A stretch of 60,775 bases of DNA. Source: Dermatophilaceae bacterium (GTDB lineage: Bacteria; Actinomycetota; Actinomycetes; Actinomycetales; Dermatophilaceae). The notes beneath the pieces are model-generated. The model was given only the letters and a program-made list of their open reading frames with translations. It was not told the origin of the DNA and did not search any database. Where the stretch lies: positions 73,731 to 134,505 of the forward strand of contig JABFXB010000019.1 in assembly GCA_013361975.1 (NCBI GenBank), written 5' to 3'. The position numbers and the translations under genes are program-made. Position 1 is the stretch's first letter. The number at the start of each line of letters is the position of its first letter. This document shows positions 10,515 to 20,217 of this stretch, piece by piece.

Positions 10515-12067
10515 CGGGCGGGGTCGCTGAACGGGTCGTCCGCCGGGGTGGTGTCGTCGCGGATCTCGAACTGGGTCATCATGTCGTGGTCCTCGTGGAC
10601 GAGGTTGTGGCAGTGAACCATGTACTTGCCGCGGCCTTGGTCGAACTTGATCAGCAGGCGCACGGACTCGTTCTCACCGAGGAACACCACGTCCTTGGCG
10701 CCGAGCTCATGCGGGAGGGCGGGGCGCCCGTTGCGGCTCAGGACGCGGAAGTCGATGAAGTGGATGTGTGCCGGGTGGTGCCAGCCGCCGGAGGGGTTGC
10801 GCAGCTCCCAGATCTCGACGTCATCGATCTTCGGTCCGGCGATCACCTTCGTGAACCCGCTGCGGACGATGTCCTCCCACGTGGTGCCGTTGATGGTCCA
10901 CTGGCCGTGTTCCCGGATGAAGTTGAGCGTTCGGGTCTTCACCGCGTCGCTCTCCTTCAGCAGCATCGTGGCCTGGCCCGGGTTGAGGCTCGCCGGGACC
11001 GCGTTGTCGACCGTGCTGAACGCGTCGGCGACGACGTCGAAGGCCATGATCTTGTTCGTGTTCGTGAAGTTGATGTTGTTCTTCGGGCTGGCGTTGCGCA
11101 GCACGATGCGCTGCCCCGGGCGGTACTTCGCGAAGTCGATGACGACCTCGTACCGTTCGGCGACTCCGTGCCGGAAGCTCCGGACGTACTGGGGTGTGGG
11201 CATCAGGCCGGCGTCGGTGGCGATCACCGCCATCGTGTCGCCGCTGTCGAGGGACCAGTTGTAGGACCGTGACGGGGACGCGTTCAGGATCCGGAAGCGG
11301 TACTTGCGGCGCTTCACCTTCATGACGGGCCAGGGGCGCCCGTTCACGAGGATGACGTCGCCGTAGAAGCCGGCGTTGTCGTTCGTGCTGAACAGCAGCG
11401 AGCCGTCGCTGTTGAACATCTTGTCGCTGACGATGAGCGGCACGTCGTACTCACCGTGCGGGATCGGGAGGCTGCGTTCGAGCGGGTCGGTGAGCTGGTA
11501 CTGCCCGGCCAGGCCCATGAAGACGTTCTCGGCCGTGTGGTGGACCCCGTGGTCGTGGTACCAGAGCGTTCTGGCCGGCTGCCAGTTCGGGTAGTGGTAG
11601 TCCTTGTACTGGCCGGGGTTGGTGATGTCGCTCGCGTACCCGTCGTACTCCGGGAGCGACGCGGACCCGTGCAGGTGCACCGAGGTCCACGGCGTGTACT
11701 GCAGGACGGGATGGACCGCCGGGAGGTTGTTGATCTGCCGGACCACCGTGCGGCGTCCCTGCGCGATCTGGAACGTCGGGCCGGGCACCAACCCGTTGTA
11801 GCCCCACATCTCGGTCCGAAGACCGGGGATGACCTCCACGGTGGTCGGCTCCATGGACACCCGCTAGTAGTCGGTGGTCGCGTCCGACCGGACCGGACGG
11901 ATCACCGGGGGTTTCGTGAAGGCCGTCGTGAACGGCCTAGGCAGGGCGCTCTCGGCGATCCGTGACGCGAGTGCCGACGAGGCGTTCACGGACCGTTCGA
12001 GCGGCAGCGTCACCGCGGCCGCACCGAGCACCGACATTTTCAACAGGTCTTTACGGGTCAGTTCCAT
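10490..12067 (-). pseudogene. CotA/bilirubin-oxidase-type multicopper oxidase interrupted by an in-frame TAG at 11864-11866
   Basis: Downstream part 10490-11860 (VHLHGSASLPEYDGYASD, LWYHDHGVHHTAENVFMGL, HHPAHIHFIDFRVL, HCHNLVHEDHDMM). Upstream in-frame MELTRKDLLKMSVLGAAAVTLPLERSVNASSALA... signal-like segment 11864-12067. Confidence 0.85.
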
Positions 12068-12475
12068 GGTTCTCCTCCAGCCAAACCAAGCCTGCGCGCC
12101 TGACCTTCGAACTACCTTGAGGTCCCGCAGCTCCGTCAAGGCTTCCGACCGGACCGCACATGGGGGACGCCCGAGATGGTTGCGCCATCGGGCGAGGCCT
12201 CCTCGATGTCGTCCCCAGCGGACGCACCGGCCGGGGGCACGACTCCGACCTGCGCGGGCTGGCCGGGCACCTGGGGGCCGCGAGCGTGTTCGTTCGTCGG
12301 CTGACGCCGAAAGTCGCGGTATCCGGCCAGGTCTGCCGAGGCGTTCCTTCCCACCGTCCGCGATCCCGCGCATCGGGGCGAGTGGCCCTCAAACGTGCTT
12401 GCGGATGGCCCACTGGTGCGCGAACGCCTTGCGGGCGTACCTGGTGTACTTGCCGATGATGCGGCTAGCCCCGCA

Positions 12476-12507
12476 GATCGGCGGATCGGCGGATCGGCGG
12501 ATCGGCG
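12476..12507. repeat. Tandem repeat, 4 x GATCGGCG
   Basis: gatcggcg gatcggcg gatcggcg gatcggcg read directly. Confidence 0.95.
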
Positions 12508-12692
12508 GTAGGACACGCCGGGCATCACCGCGGTGATGACGGCGAGGGCCGGGCCGGAGTCGTAGCCGGGGCCGGTCGCTCTTCCTCACGGCGATGAGCC
12601 AAAGTGCATTGCGGCCGCAAGTGGGGGGTCTGGTGCCGGCCGGTTGGTGATGGCCCTGATGATGCATCTGGGCGAGGCGCTATCATCGGGGT

Positions 12693-13052
12693 ATGACGAT
12701 GATGCATGAGGAGCGGGAGACGCTCGCCCCGGCGACGGCGCTCTTTCGCGGGCTGGCGGATCCGGTGCGGCTGGCGATCCTGCGGCAGTTGGCCACGGGT
12801 GAGGCGCGGGTGGTGGACCTGGAGGACCGTCTCGGCCTGGCCCAGTCCACGGTGTCGTCGCACCTTGGCTGTCTGCGTGACTGTGGCCTGGTGGACTACC
12901 GGGCGATGGGGCGGCAGTCGTTCTACTCGCTGGCACGCCCGGAGCTGATGGACCTGCTCGCTTCCGCGGAGGCGGTACTGGCGGCGACTGGGCAGGCTGT
13001 GGCGCTGTGTCCCACCTACGGCGTTGCGATGACCGAGGGGGAGACCCGATGA
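12693..13052 (+). CDS. ArsR/SmtB family repressor (CadC/CmtR-like)
   Basis: ALFRGLADPVRLAILRQLATGEARVVDLEDRLGLAQSTVSSHLGCLRDCGLV. Confidence 0.9.
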   Translation: MTMMHEERETLAPATALFRGLADPVRLAILRQLATGEARVVDLEDRLGLAQSTVSSHLGCLRDCGLVDYRAMGRQSFYSLARPELMDLLASAEAVLAATGQAVALCPTYGVAMTEGETR

Positions 13053-15016
13053 GCGCGGCGTGCGGCTGCGGGGACGACGAGCCCCGCCAGGGCGACGGCG
13101 AGCTGGAGGAGCACGCGCCCGAGCGGTTGTGGGAGGTCAGCGAACTGCGGTTCGCCGCGGCTGCGGGCCTCATCCTGCTGGCCGGGTTCGTCGCGGACCG
13201 TCTCGACGCGACGGGCACGGTGGTGACGGGACTGAACGCCGTCGCGCTGGCGCTGGGCGCGTGGACGTTCGTCCCCAACACGCTCAAGCGGCTCGTCAAG
13301 GGCAAGATCGGCGTCGGCACGCTGATGACGATCGCCGCCGTCGGCGCGGTGATCCTCGGTGAGGTCGCTGAGGCCGCAGCGCTGGCGTTCCTGTACTCCA
13401 TCAGCGAGGGTCTTGAGGAGTACGCGGTCGCCCGCACCCGCCACGGTCTGCGCGCGCTGCTCTCCCTCGTTCCGGCCGAGGCCACCATCCTGCGGGACGG
13501 CACCCAGGTCACCCTCGCCCCGGCCGAGCTCGCGATCGGCGACCTGCTGCTGGTCCGGCCCGGCGAACGGGTCGCCACCGACGGCGTCATCCGCGACGGT
13601 CGCACCGCCCTGGACGTCTCCGCCCTGACCGGCGAGTCCGTGCCGGTCGAGGCCGGCGCGGGCGACACCGTCTACGCCGGCTCCATCAACGGCACCGGCG
13701 CCCTCGAGGTCGAGGTCACGGCCACCGCCAAGGACAACTCGCTGGCCCGCATCGTGCACATCGTCGAGGCCGAGCAGTCCCGCAAGGGCAATGCCCAGCG
13801 CCTGGCCGACCGCATCGCGCAACCCCTGGTGCCCGGGATCATGGTCCTGGCCGCGGTCATCGCGATCGCGGGCAGCCTGCTCGGCGACCCCAAGACGTGG
13901 ATCGAGCGCGCCCTGGTCGTCCTGGTCGCCGCCTCGCCCTGCGCCCTGGCGATCGCCGTGCCGGTCACCGTGGTCGCCGCCATCGGTGCCGCCAGCCGGA
14001 TCGGCGCCCTGGTCAAGGGCGGTGCCGCCCTCGAGGCGCTCGGCCGGATCCGCGCGGTCGCCCTGGACAAGACCGGCACCCTGACCCGCAACCAGCCGGC
14101 CGTCGTCGGGGTCGCCACCACGGCCGGTCACAGCCGGGAAGACGTCCTCGACGTCGCCGCCGCGCTGGAGTCCCGCAGCGAGCACCCCTTGGCGCGCGCG
14201 ATCCTCGCCGCGGCCCCCGACCACCGGGACGCCGACGGGGTCCAGGCGGTCACCGGCGCCGGCCTGACTGGAACCATCGAGGGGCGGATGGCCCGACTGG
14301 GCCGACCTGGCTGGATCCCGGCCGGCGACCTGGCCGACTCCGTGGCAGCCATGCAGGAGGCAGGCGCCACCGCGGTGCTCGTCGAGTACGACGGGGACGT
14401 GGTCGGCGCCGTCGCGGTCCGCGACGAACTACGCACCGAGGCCGCCGAGGTGGTCGCGCGGCTCCGCGCCGACGGCCTGCAGGTCGCCATGCTGACTGGA
14501 GACAACCAGCGCACCGCTGCCGCGCTGGCCGCCCAGGCGGGCATCACCGACGTCCACGCCGAGCTGCTCCCCGAGGACAAGTCGACGATCATCCGACATC
14601 TCCGCGAGTCCGCGCCGACCGCGATGGTGGGCGACGGCGTCAACGACGCACCCGCCCTGGCCACCGCCGATGTCGGAATCGCGATGGGTGCGATGGGCAG
14701 CGACGTGGCCATCGAGACCGCGGACGTCGCCCTCATGGGCGAGGACCTGCGCCACCTGCCGCACGCCCTGGCCCATGCCCGACGCGCCCGGTCGATCATG
14801 CTGCAGAACGTCGGCCTTTCCCTCGCCCTGATCACGATCCTGATCCCGCTCGCCGCGTTCGGCGTGCTCGGCCTCGCGGCCGTCGTCCTGGTCCACGAGG
14901 TCGCCGAGATCTTCGTCATCGGCAACGGGGTGCGCGCCGGCCGCGTCCGACCAATGCCACCCACACCCGCGACACGGTCGACGGCAGCTTCGGCTGCGGA
15001 AGTCAGGGCTTCGTGA
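13049..15016 (+). CDS. Heavy-metal translocating P-type ATPase (Cd/Zn/Co/Pb type)
   Basis: DVSALTGESVPVEAGAGD, AASPCALAIAVP, ALDKTGTLTRNQP, MVGDGVNDAPALATADVGIAMG, VLVHEVAEIFVIGNGVRAGR; coupled to the ArsR stop. Confidence 0.93.
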   Translation: MSAACGCGDDEPRQGDGELEEHAPERLWEVSELRFAAAAGLILLAGFVADRLDATGTVVTGLNAVALALGAWTFVPNTLKRLVKGKIGVGTLMTIAAVGAVILGEVAEAAALAFLYSISEGLEEYAVARTRHGLRALLSLVPAEATILRDGTQVTLAPAELAIGDLLLVRPGERVATDGVIRDGRTALDVSALTGESVPVEAGAGDTVYAGSINGTGALEVEVTATAKDNSLARIVHIVEAEQSRKGNAQRLADRIAQPLVPGIMVLAAVIAIAGSLLGDPKTWIERALVVLVAASPCALAIAVPVTVVAAIGAASRIGALVKGGAALEALGRIRAVALDKTGTLTRNQPAVVGVATTAGHSREDVLDVAAALESRSEHPLARAILAAAPDHRDADGVQAVTGAGLTGTIEGRMARLGRPGWIPAGDLADSVAAMQEAGATAVLVEYDGDVVGAVAVRDELRTEAAEVVARLRADGLQVAMLTGDNQRTAAALAAQAGITDVHAELLPEDKSTIIRHLRESAPTAMVGDGVNDAPALATADVGIAMGAMGSDVAIETADVALMGEDLRHLPHALAHARRARSIMLQNVGLSLALITILIPLAAFGVLGLAAVVLVHEVAEIFVIGNGVRAGRVRPMPPTPATRSTAASAAEVRAS

Positions 15017-15133
15017 ACTGATAGCCCACGGGCGGCCGACGAACGTCGCATCGAGCGGGCGCGACATCGGTTCGGCCAGGCGGCCACCCGAGATGTGCAA
15101 GGGACGCGGTCAGCGTCGGGTTGGTAAGCTCAA

Positions 15134-15455
15134 GTGACGTCGAGTTCGGTCGACATGCCCGCGGCGTAGTGACCAGGCAGGTTGCACACCAACTCATAGC
15201 GGCCGGACCTCAGCGTCCGCCTTCACCGTCTGCGGGCTGACGTGCATCATCGTCCACCGCCCCTGCATCTTCGAGGGGCCGCCCCACGCCCGTCCGCGGT
15301 TGGCCTCCCATCATCACCGGGCCCATGTCGGCGAGCATCACCCTCACGTTCGTCCCCTGCAGCCCCGCCGGCGCCTGGCAGGCGGCCGCAGCCATCGGTG
15401 CTCGCACCGGCACGGGTCGAAAGCCAGAAATGGGGACGCGAAGAGGTCTACGCAC
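15134..15455 (-). pseudogene. Frameshifted cupredoxin-domain remnant
   Basis: Reverse strand GTNVRVMLADMGPVMMGG... in one frame and GRYELVCNLPGHYAAGMSTELDVT* in another; CNLPGHYAAGM is a cupredoxin Cu-ligand motif. Confidence 0.7.
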
Positions 15456-15653
15456 GCCCCTGCAGTCCGAGTCGCCGACGCGCGGCCGAGGACCGCAGAA
15501 GCATCCTTGCTGTCACCGTCTGGCGATGCCGGAGAGGCGGCGCCACGCCATGCCAGCCACTTCGCAGGCGCAGCCGCTCGAGGAGTGCGAGACCGTCCGG
15601 CTTGCGCGCTGAGGGGTCTCCACTGCTGGCCGGAACTGTCGAGCCAAGCTAAC

Positions 15654-15679
15654 CTACTGTCTACGTACGGAGATAGTAG
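15654..15679. promoter_or_regulatory. BlaI/CopY-type palindromic operator, copy 1
   Basis: CTACTGTCTACGTACGGAGATAGTAG; 26 bp, matches copy at 20186-20211 except for 2 bases. Confidence 0.8.
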
Positions 15680-15692
15680 GAAGTTGGGGACC

Positions 15693-15824
15693 ATGGAGTC
15701 GTTGTTCATTGGAGTCGCCGCCTTGGCGTGCCCTGTCGGGATGGGCATGATGATGCGGGGGCAGCCGCGCGGGAAGGGACCGAGGCGCAGGTGCAGCAGC
15801 TCCGAGCCGAAGTTGAGCAACTGA
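15693..15824 (+). CDS. Small membrane protein; a -1 frame continuation to 15877 encodes a coiled coil
   Basis: MESLFIGVAALACPVGMGMMMRGQPRG..., 14 bp after operator; -1 frame reads EGTEAQVQQLRAEVEQLKADRAVSRG...*. Confidence 0.5.
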   Translation: MESLFIGVAALACPVGMGMMMRGQPRGKGPRRRCSSSEPKLSN

Positions 15825-15876
15825 AGGCAGACCGAGCAGTGTCGCGGGGCAGCAGAAGTCCCGGGGATGTGCCCTG

Positions 15877-16056
15877 ATGGGCCAATGGACTGCGGGCGCC
15901 TTAGCGGTCGCCGCGGTCGTCGCGACGTATTTCGGCTGCGTCCGTCCACACCTCCACGGTTCAATGCGCTGCAGACGTCGTGTCGCCTCGAGCGCAGTCG
16001 ATCTCGACCGTCAGCTAGCCGAACTTCGGGAAGAGGTGCGCAGACTCGGGAAGTGA
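15877..16056 (+). CDS. Small membrane protein with coiled-coil C-terminus
   Basis: MGQWTAGALAVAAVVATYFGCVRPHLHGSMRCRRRVASSAVDLDRQLAELREEVRRLGK*; ATG overlaps the preceding frame's TGA. Below the ORF-track length cutoff. Confidence 0.5.
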   Translation: MGQWTAGALAVAAVVATYFGCVRPHLHGSMRCRRRVASSAVDLDRQLAELREEVRRLGK

Positions 16057-16127
16057 TCCCCGGGCCACCCGTCCGCGGCGCGCCGTTCAGTTGCGCACCG
16101 TTCAGTCGTACGTGCCTGGCCTGTGCG

Positions 16128-18066
16128 CTAGTCGGTCTCTGGATAGACGAAGCGGCGGTGGATCAGGTGCGTGGCGTCGGTGAGGGTTTCTTCGCTGATC
16201 CGGCCCGCGGCGTCGAGAGTGAGGGTCACTGAGATGTGCGCGGCCGGGTAGCCAAGAGCTAGCCGGACCGGCTCGCCTGGCTGTGAGATCTGTGTCGACA
16301 CTGGCGCGGACCCGTCCGCGTATGGCTCTTGGCTGACGAAGAAGCGTCCGGTCATCCGCAGCCGCTGATGCTCGGGGAGCCCCGCGCTGGCGTCGCTCGT
16401 GACCGCCTCGTACACCGTGAGGTTGCCGACGCTGCGCAGGGCGGACACGGCGCGTTCGAGATGTGCTGCCCCTGGCGTGCCGGGCCACGGGACGAGCACG
16501 TTCGCCGTGCCCCCGCGCCAGGTGGCTGAGCTCGCGCGGAGGCCGAGGATGTTGTCACCGGATCGCCAGTCCACCGGACCGGTGAAGCATCCCGCCCCGC
16601 ACGCTGTCAGCTCCACCGGGCTGACGCTCTGCCCGGGCCCTGCGACCTGCGCCGACAGGGTCAGGTCATCCTGGGGTTCGTCACCCGAGTAGTAGTCGCC
16701 GGTTCGGGGGGGAGGTCAGCCGCACGACGAGCGTCTGCTCGCCGGCCTGGACCGTGACACCGATCTGCCCTGCCATCGTGCCGACTTGGACGACCTGGCC
16801 GCCCAGCACGGGAGCGGCGGCCGGCTGGCTGGACGCCGGCGGCGTGGACGAAAGCGTCGCCGACATGGCTAGAACCACGGCCAGGGCGGCAATCTCGACG
16901 CGGGTCGCGACCAGCACGGCGCGCGTGTTGCGGCGCCGGACCCATCGACGGGCCCCGAGCGCGAGTACAGCTGCGGCCGCGACCCCGCCCAGCTTGACCA
17001 GCAGGAGCAGTCCGTAGCGGGTGCCGGTCCACGCCGCGAACGGCACCAGCAGCAGCGCGCTGACGGCCCCGGTCGATACGACGGTCGCGAAGACCCACGC
17101 GGCCACGCGTGCGTACCCGAGATAGAGCAGGTGCACAGGAGCTCGGCTCGATCGCCATGCAAGGGCGATCACGACGACCTGGGTCAGGGCCCCGACCCAC
17201 AGGGCCGCAGCGGCAACATGCACGCCGGTGAGCAGCGCGCCCCAGCCGGGCGCCGCCGTATTGGCGTGTGACCGCACCCCTTCGGCCACGACGACGGCCG
17301 CGAGCGGAACCAGGGTCAGAATCCGCGCTGATGCGCGTAGCAGGCGCCAGGCCACGTAACCGACGCCGAAGCCTGCAGCCTCGACCAGCAGGACGATACC
17401 CGCCTGCCCGTTCCACAACGACGCCAGCGAGCCGGTCTGGACCACGAACAGGACACCCAGCGTCACCACAGCCACCAGTCCGGTGAGCGCACCGACTGGC
17501 GCCAACGGGTGGGGCGACGGTAGGCCGGGCCTGCCCTCCCGCGCTCGCCGTGCGATCAGGTCGGCGACCACCCCGCCGAGCGCGAGTGCGAGCCCGGCAA
17601 ACAGCAGCCATCGTACGACCGCGTCAGGCCAGGACGTGCCCGTGGCTGTCGTCGCCTCGGCAGCGCCGAGGACCCCTGACCCGACGGCGAAGCGGTACTC
17701 GTCTCCCATCAGGTCACCGTCGGAGCCGGTGACCTGCCACCGGACCCGGTAGACGCCAAGCCCGAGCCGCTCTGGCACCGCCGCGGTGATCGCCCGGCCG
17801 GCCCGGGCTGTGGCCGTGGGTCCGACCGGTACCACCTTGCCTGCGCTGTCGAGCACGACGAGGGCGTCCGGGCCGGCCGTGACCGCCTCGTTGAAGACGA
17901 GGGTGATGGCCCCCGGAGAGTCCCCGGTCGCGACCTCGGCCGCAGGGTCGCTGAACAGCAGCGTGGGGTGCGCGATGGCAGGCGGCGCACCTGCCAGCAA
18001 GGCCACGAGCGCTGCCAGCAGGACAGCCCAGGCGCGACCTGTTCTGCGGCGGGTTGTTCGCGTCAT
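16128..18066 (-). pseudogene. CopC-CopD fusion copper protein, reading frame broken at a G7/C7 tract (16706-16712)
   Basis: N-terminal part MTRTTRRRTG...AIAHPTLLFSDPAAEVATGDSPGAITLVFNEAV plus CopD TMs ends at 16681. C-terminal part DEPQDDLTLSAQVAGPGQSVSPVELTACGAGCFTGPVDWRSGDNI continues in another frame to 16128. Confidence 0.85.
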
Positions 18067-18386
18067 CCTTGCGGGCGCTGAGCCAGCGCGCGTCGAAGCC
18101 GCCGCTCGGAGAGGCGCCCGAACGAGAACGGGCGACCGTCGATGAGCACGCCCGGCGCAAAGATCACGTGAGACTCGGAGGCCAGCCGCTGGCCCGTCGG
18201 TGTGGCGAGGTCGACCTCGGTGACCTCGAGGGGTAGGTCCTTGTTCACGCGTGCCAGGACCTGCTTGGCATGATCGCAGAGGACGCAGTCCGACTGGGTC
18301 AGCAGCGTCACGGCGGCCGGGACGGTGAGGGCGGACCGGGCCTCTGGACCCGGTCTGGTGACCCGCCCGGATCCGGGTCTACTCAT
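18063..18386 (-). CDS. Glutaredoxin-like thioredoxin-fold protein
   Basis: VTLLTQSDCVLCDHAKQVLARV ... FAPGVLIDGRPFSFGRLSERRLRRAL. Confidence 0.8.
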   Translation of the reverse strand: MSRPGSGRVTRPGPEARSALTVPAAVTLLTQSDCVLCDHAKQVLARVNKDLPLEVTEVDLATPTGQRLASESHVIFAPGVLIDGRPFSFGRLSERRLRRALAQRPQG

Positions 18387-19117
18387 CGGCGGCGCTCGCG
18401 AGTCAGGTCCGAAAGGATCTTGGCCGTCGGTACGAACATGACGTAGTCCGGCTCGCCGCCGTAGTCGGCCCGCCAGTCGATGGTGCCCTGGGGGCCTACG
18501 AGCAGGAAGCTGTGGCCGTCACGCATGTCACCCATCATCCCGTACGTATTGGCGTCGTACGCGCGGGAGACCTTCAGGTCGGGGTCGGAGAGCACCGCAG
18601 TAGAGAGGCCCTCGTCAGCCACCTTCCGCGCGAGCAGCGGGGCCGGGTCGGTGGTCAACGACACGACGGCGTCGATCCCCGCGCTCTTCAGGTCCTTCCG
18701 GTTGCGCTCAAGATCCTTGATCTGGTCCCAGCACGGCTGGCAGGACAGCCCCTCCTGGAAGTACAGCAGCACCGTCTTGCCCCGGTAGTCGGACAGGGAC
18801 ACCGACCCTCCGCCGCTCGAGGCGAGCGTGAAGCCTGGTGCCGCCGCGCCTGCACCGGGCTGCCCGGCGACATGGTGGTAGCCGCTTCCCGCGGACGTCG
18901 TCCCGGTTTGGACAGTGCTGGCCTGCGATCCCTGAAAGATCAGGTACAGGGCCACGATCGCCGCGGCGATGACCGCCGCCGCTGCGAGCACGGCTCGCCG
19001 CTGCCGGGAGGTGGACGCGGTCCGCGGGTCAGACCCTGCTGTGCTGGCCGGGGTGCGGTTGCGGCCTGGCCGACCGGCTGGCCGCCGGGAGGTGGTGGTG
19101 CCGCGCGTGTCGCTCAC
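18383..19117 (-). CDS. AhpC/TSA-like redoxin, membrane anchored
   Basis: GTG start; FTLASSGGGSVSLSDYRGKTVLLYFQEGLSCQPCWDQIKDLE. Confidence 0.85.
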   Translation of the reverse strand: MSDTRGTTTSRRPAGRPGRNRTPASTAGSDPRTASTSRQRRAVLAAAAVIAAAIVALYLIFQGSQASTVQTGTTSAGSGYHHVAGQPGAGAAAPGFTLASSGGGSVSLSDYRGKTVLLYFQEGLSCQPCWDQIKDLERNRKDLKSAGIDAVVSLTTDPAPLLARKVADEGLSTAVLSDPDLKVSRAYDANTYGMMGDMRDGHSFLLVGPQGTIDWRADYGGEPDYVMFVPTAKILSDLTRERRR

Positions 19118-20127
19118 TGTGGGATCTCCTTGGGGGTGCTGGCTGGCTCGGCACGGGCGGCACGGGTGACAGGAGGACCGCAGGTGTCGGCGCGCAAGCC
19201 GGCGCCGGCGGCGTCGAGCTCCGGCGGCCAAACCGGTGGCTCCTGCAGCGCCCCGGGTCCGTCGGTCGCGGAGGCGGCCCCACGTCCGCGGACACCTCGC
19301 CGGACCAGGAGCGCGATGCCCAGCGCGAGGGCGAGGAACACTGCCCAGCCGGGGAGCCACGACAGTGCGCCGACGGCGGTGCTCGACAGGTGCTGCAGCC
19401 ATGCGCTCAGCTCCGTCTGCCATCCACCGCTCGGCATACCCGGTCCGGCCACGGCGAGCACCATCGCCAACACGCCCATCACGACCATCAGGAGTCCACC
19501 GGCGAGGCTGCCCAGGGCCGCCTGTCTCTGCCAGCGCCCGAGCCGCAGCCGGATGGAGCGGTCGGTCAGCAGGGCGGTGGCGCGTTGCCGGCGCGTGTCC
19601 CACACCAGCGCCACGACTGCCAACGGCATGACCATGCCGACGACGTACGCGCCGCCGATGGACAGGGCGGCCGGGAACGAGGCGGCAGCCCCGGCCAGTA
19701 CGGCGACCCCGGCCAGGACGGGCGCGCAGCAGGCGCTGGCCGCGCCCGAAAACGCCCCGAGCGTGTACGCCGAGGTGAGCCGCCCCTCCCGACCCGCGCG
19801 GGCGCCCGGCATCGGCAGGTTCGGCTTCCAGCCGGTCAGCACCGCAGCTCCGGCGACGATCATGAGCGCGCCCCCTGTCAGGAAGATCCACAGGTGCTGG
19901 GTGACCAGGACCCGGCTCAACGCGGTCGCGCCGAGACCAATCGGCAGGATGACCGTCGCGACCCCGGACCCGAAGACCAACGTTGCGAGCAGGACCCCGC
20001 GACGGTGCCGGAACCCGGTGGCGAGGTAGGCCGGCAGCATGACGGACACGCAGCACGGCGCGAACAGGGCCACGACGCCGCCGAGGAAGGACGCGAGCAG
20101 CGTCGTTCCGAACATCAGCTCAGTCAT
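19114..20127 (-). CDS. CcdA/DsbD-like thiol-redox membrane protein
   Basis: LASFLGGVVALFAPCCVSVMLPAYLATGF ... GAFSGAASACCAPVLAGVAVLAG. Confidence 0.85.
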   Translation of the reverse strand: MTELMFGTTLLASFLGGVVALFAPCCVSVMLPAYLATGFRHRRGVLLATLVFGSGVATVILPIGLGATALSRVLVTQHLWIFLTGGALMIVAGAAVLTGWKPNLPMPGARAGREGRLTSAYTLGAFSGAASACCAPVLAGVAVLAGAAASFPAALSIGGAYVVGMVMPLAVVALVWDTRRQRATALLTDRSIRLRLGRWQRQAALGSLAGGLLMVVMGVLAMVLAVAGPGMPSGGWQTELSAWLQHLSSTAVGALSWLPGWAVFLALALGIALLVRRGVRGRGAASATDGPGALQEPPVWPPELDAAGAGLRADTCGPPVTRAARAEPASTPKEIPQ

Positions 20128-20185
20128 GAGCCCCGCCTGATTGGGGATGTGCGCACTGTCTTCTCCTGCCGGTCGACCAGATCAT

Positions 20186-20211
20186 CTACTATCTGCGTAC
20201 GGAGATAGTAG
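20186..20211. promoter_or_regulatory. BlaI/CopY-type palindromic operator, copy 2
   Basis: CTACTATCTGCGTACGGAGATAGTAG just upstream of the BlaI-like ORF. Confidence 0.85.
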
Positions 20212-20217
20212 GTCAAC

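Noticed and set aside
13016-14224. 402-aa reverse-strand ORF across the P-type ATPase
   Set aside because: Antisense to a clear P-type ATPase; composition is codon-position artefact.
15436-15454. GCGAAGAGGTCTACGCACG resembling the leaderless boxes
   Set aside because: Matches only the GAAGAGGTCTAC core; no -10-like TACACT and no start codon at the expected spacing.
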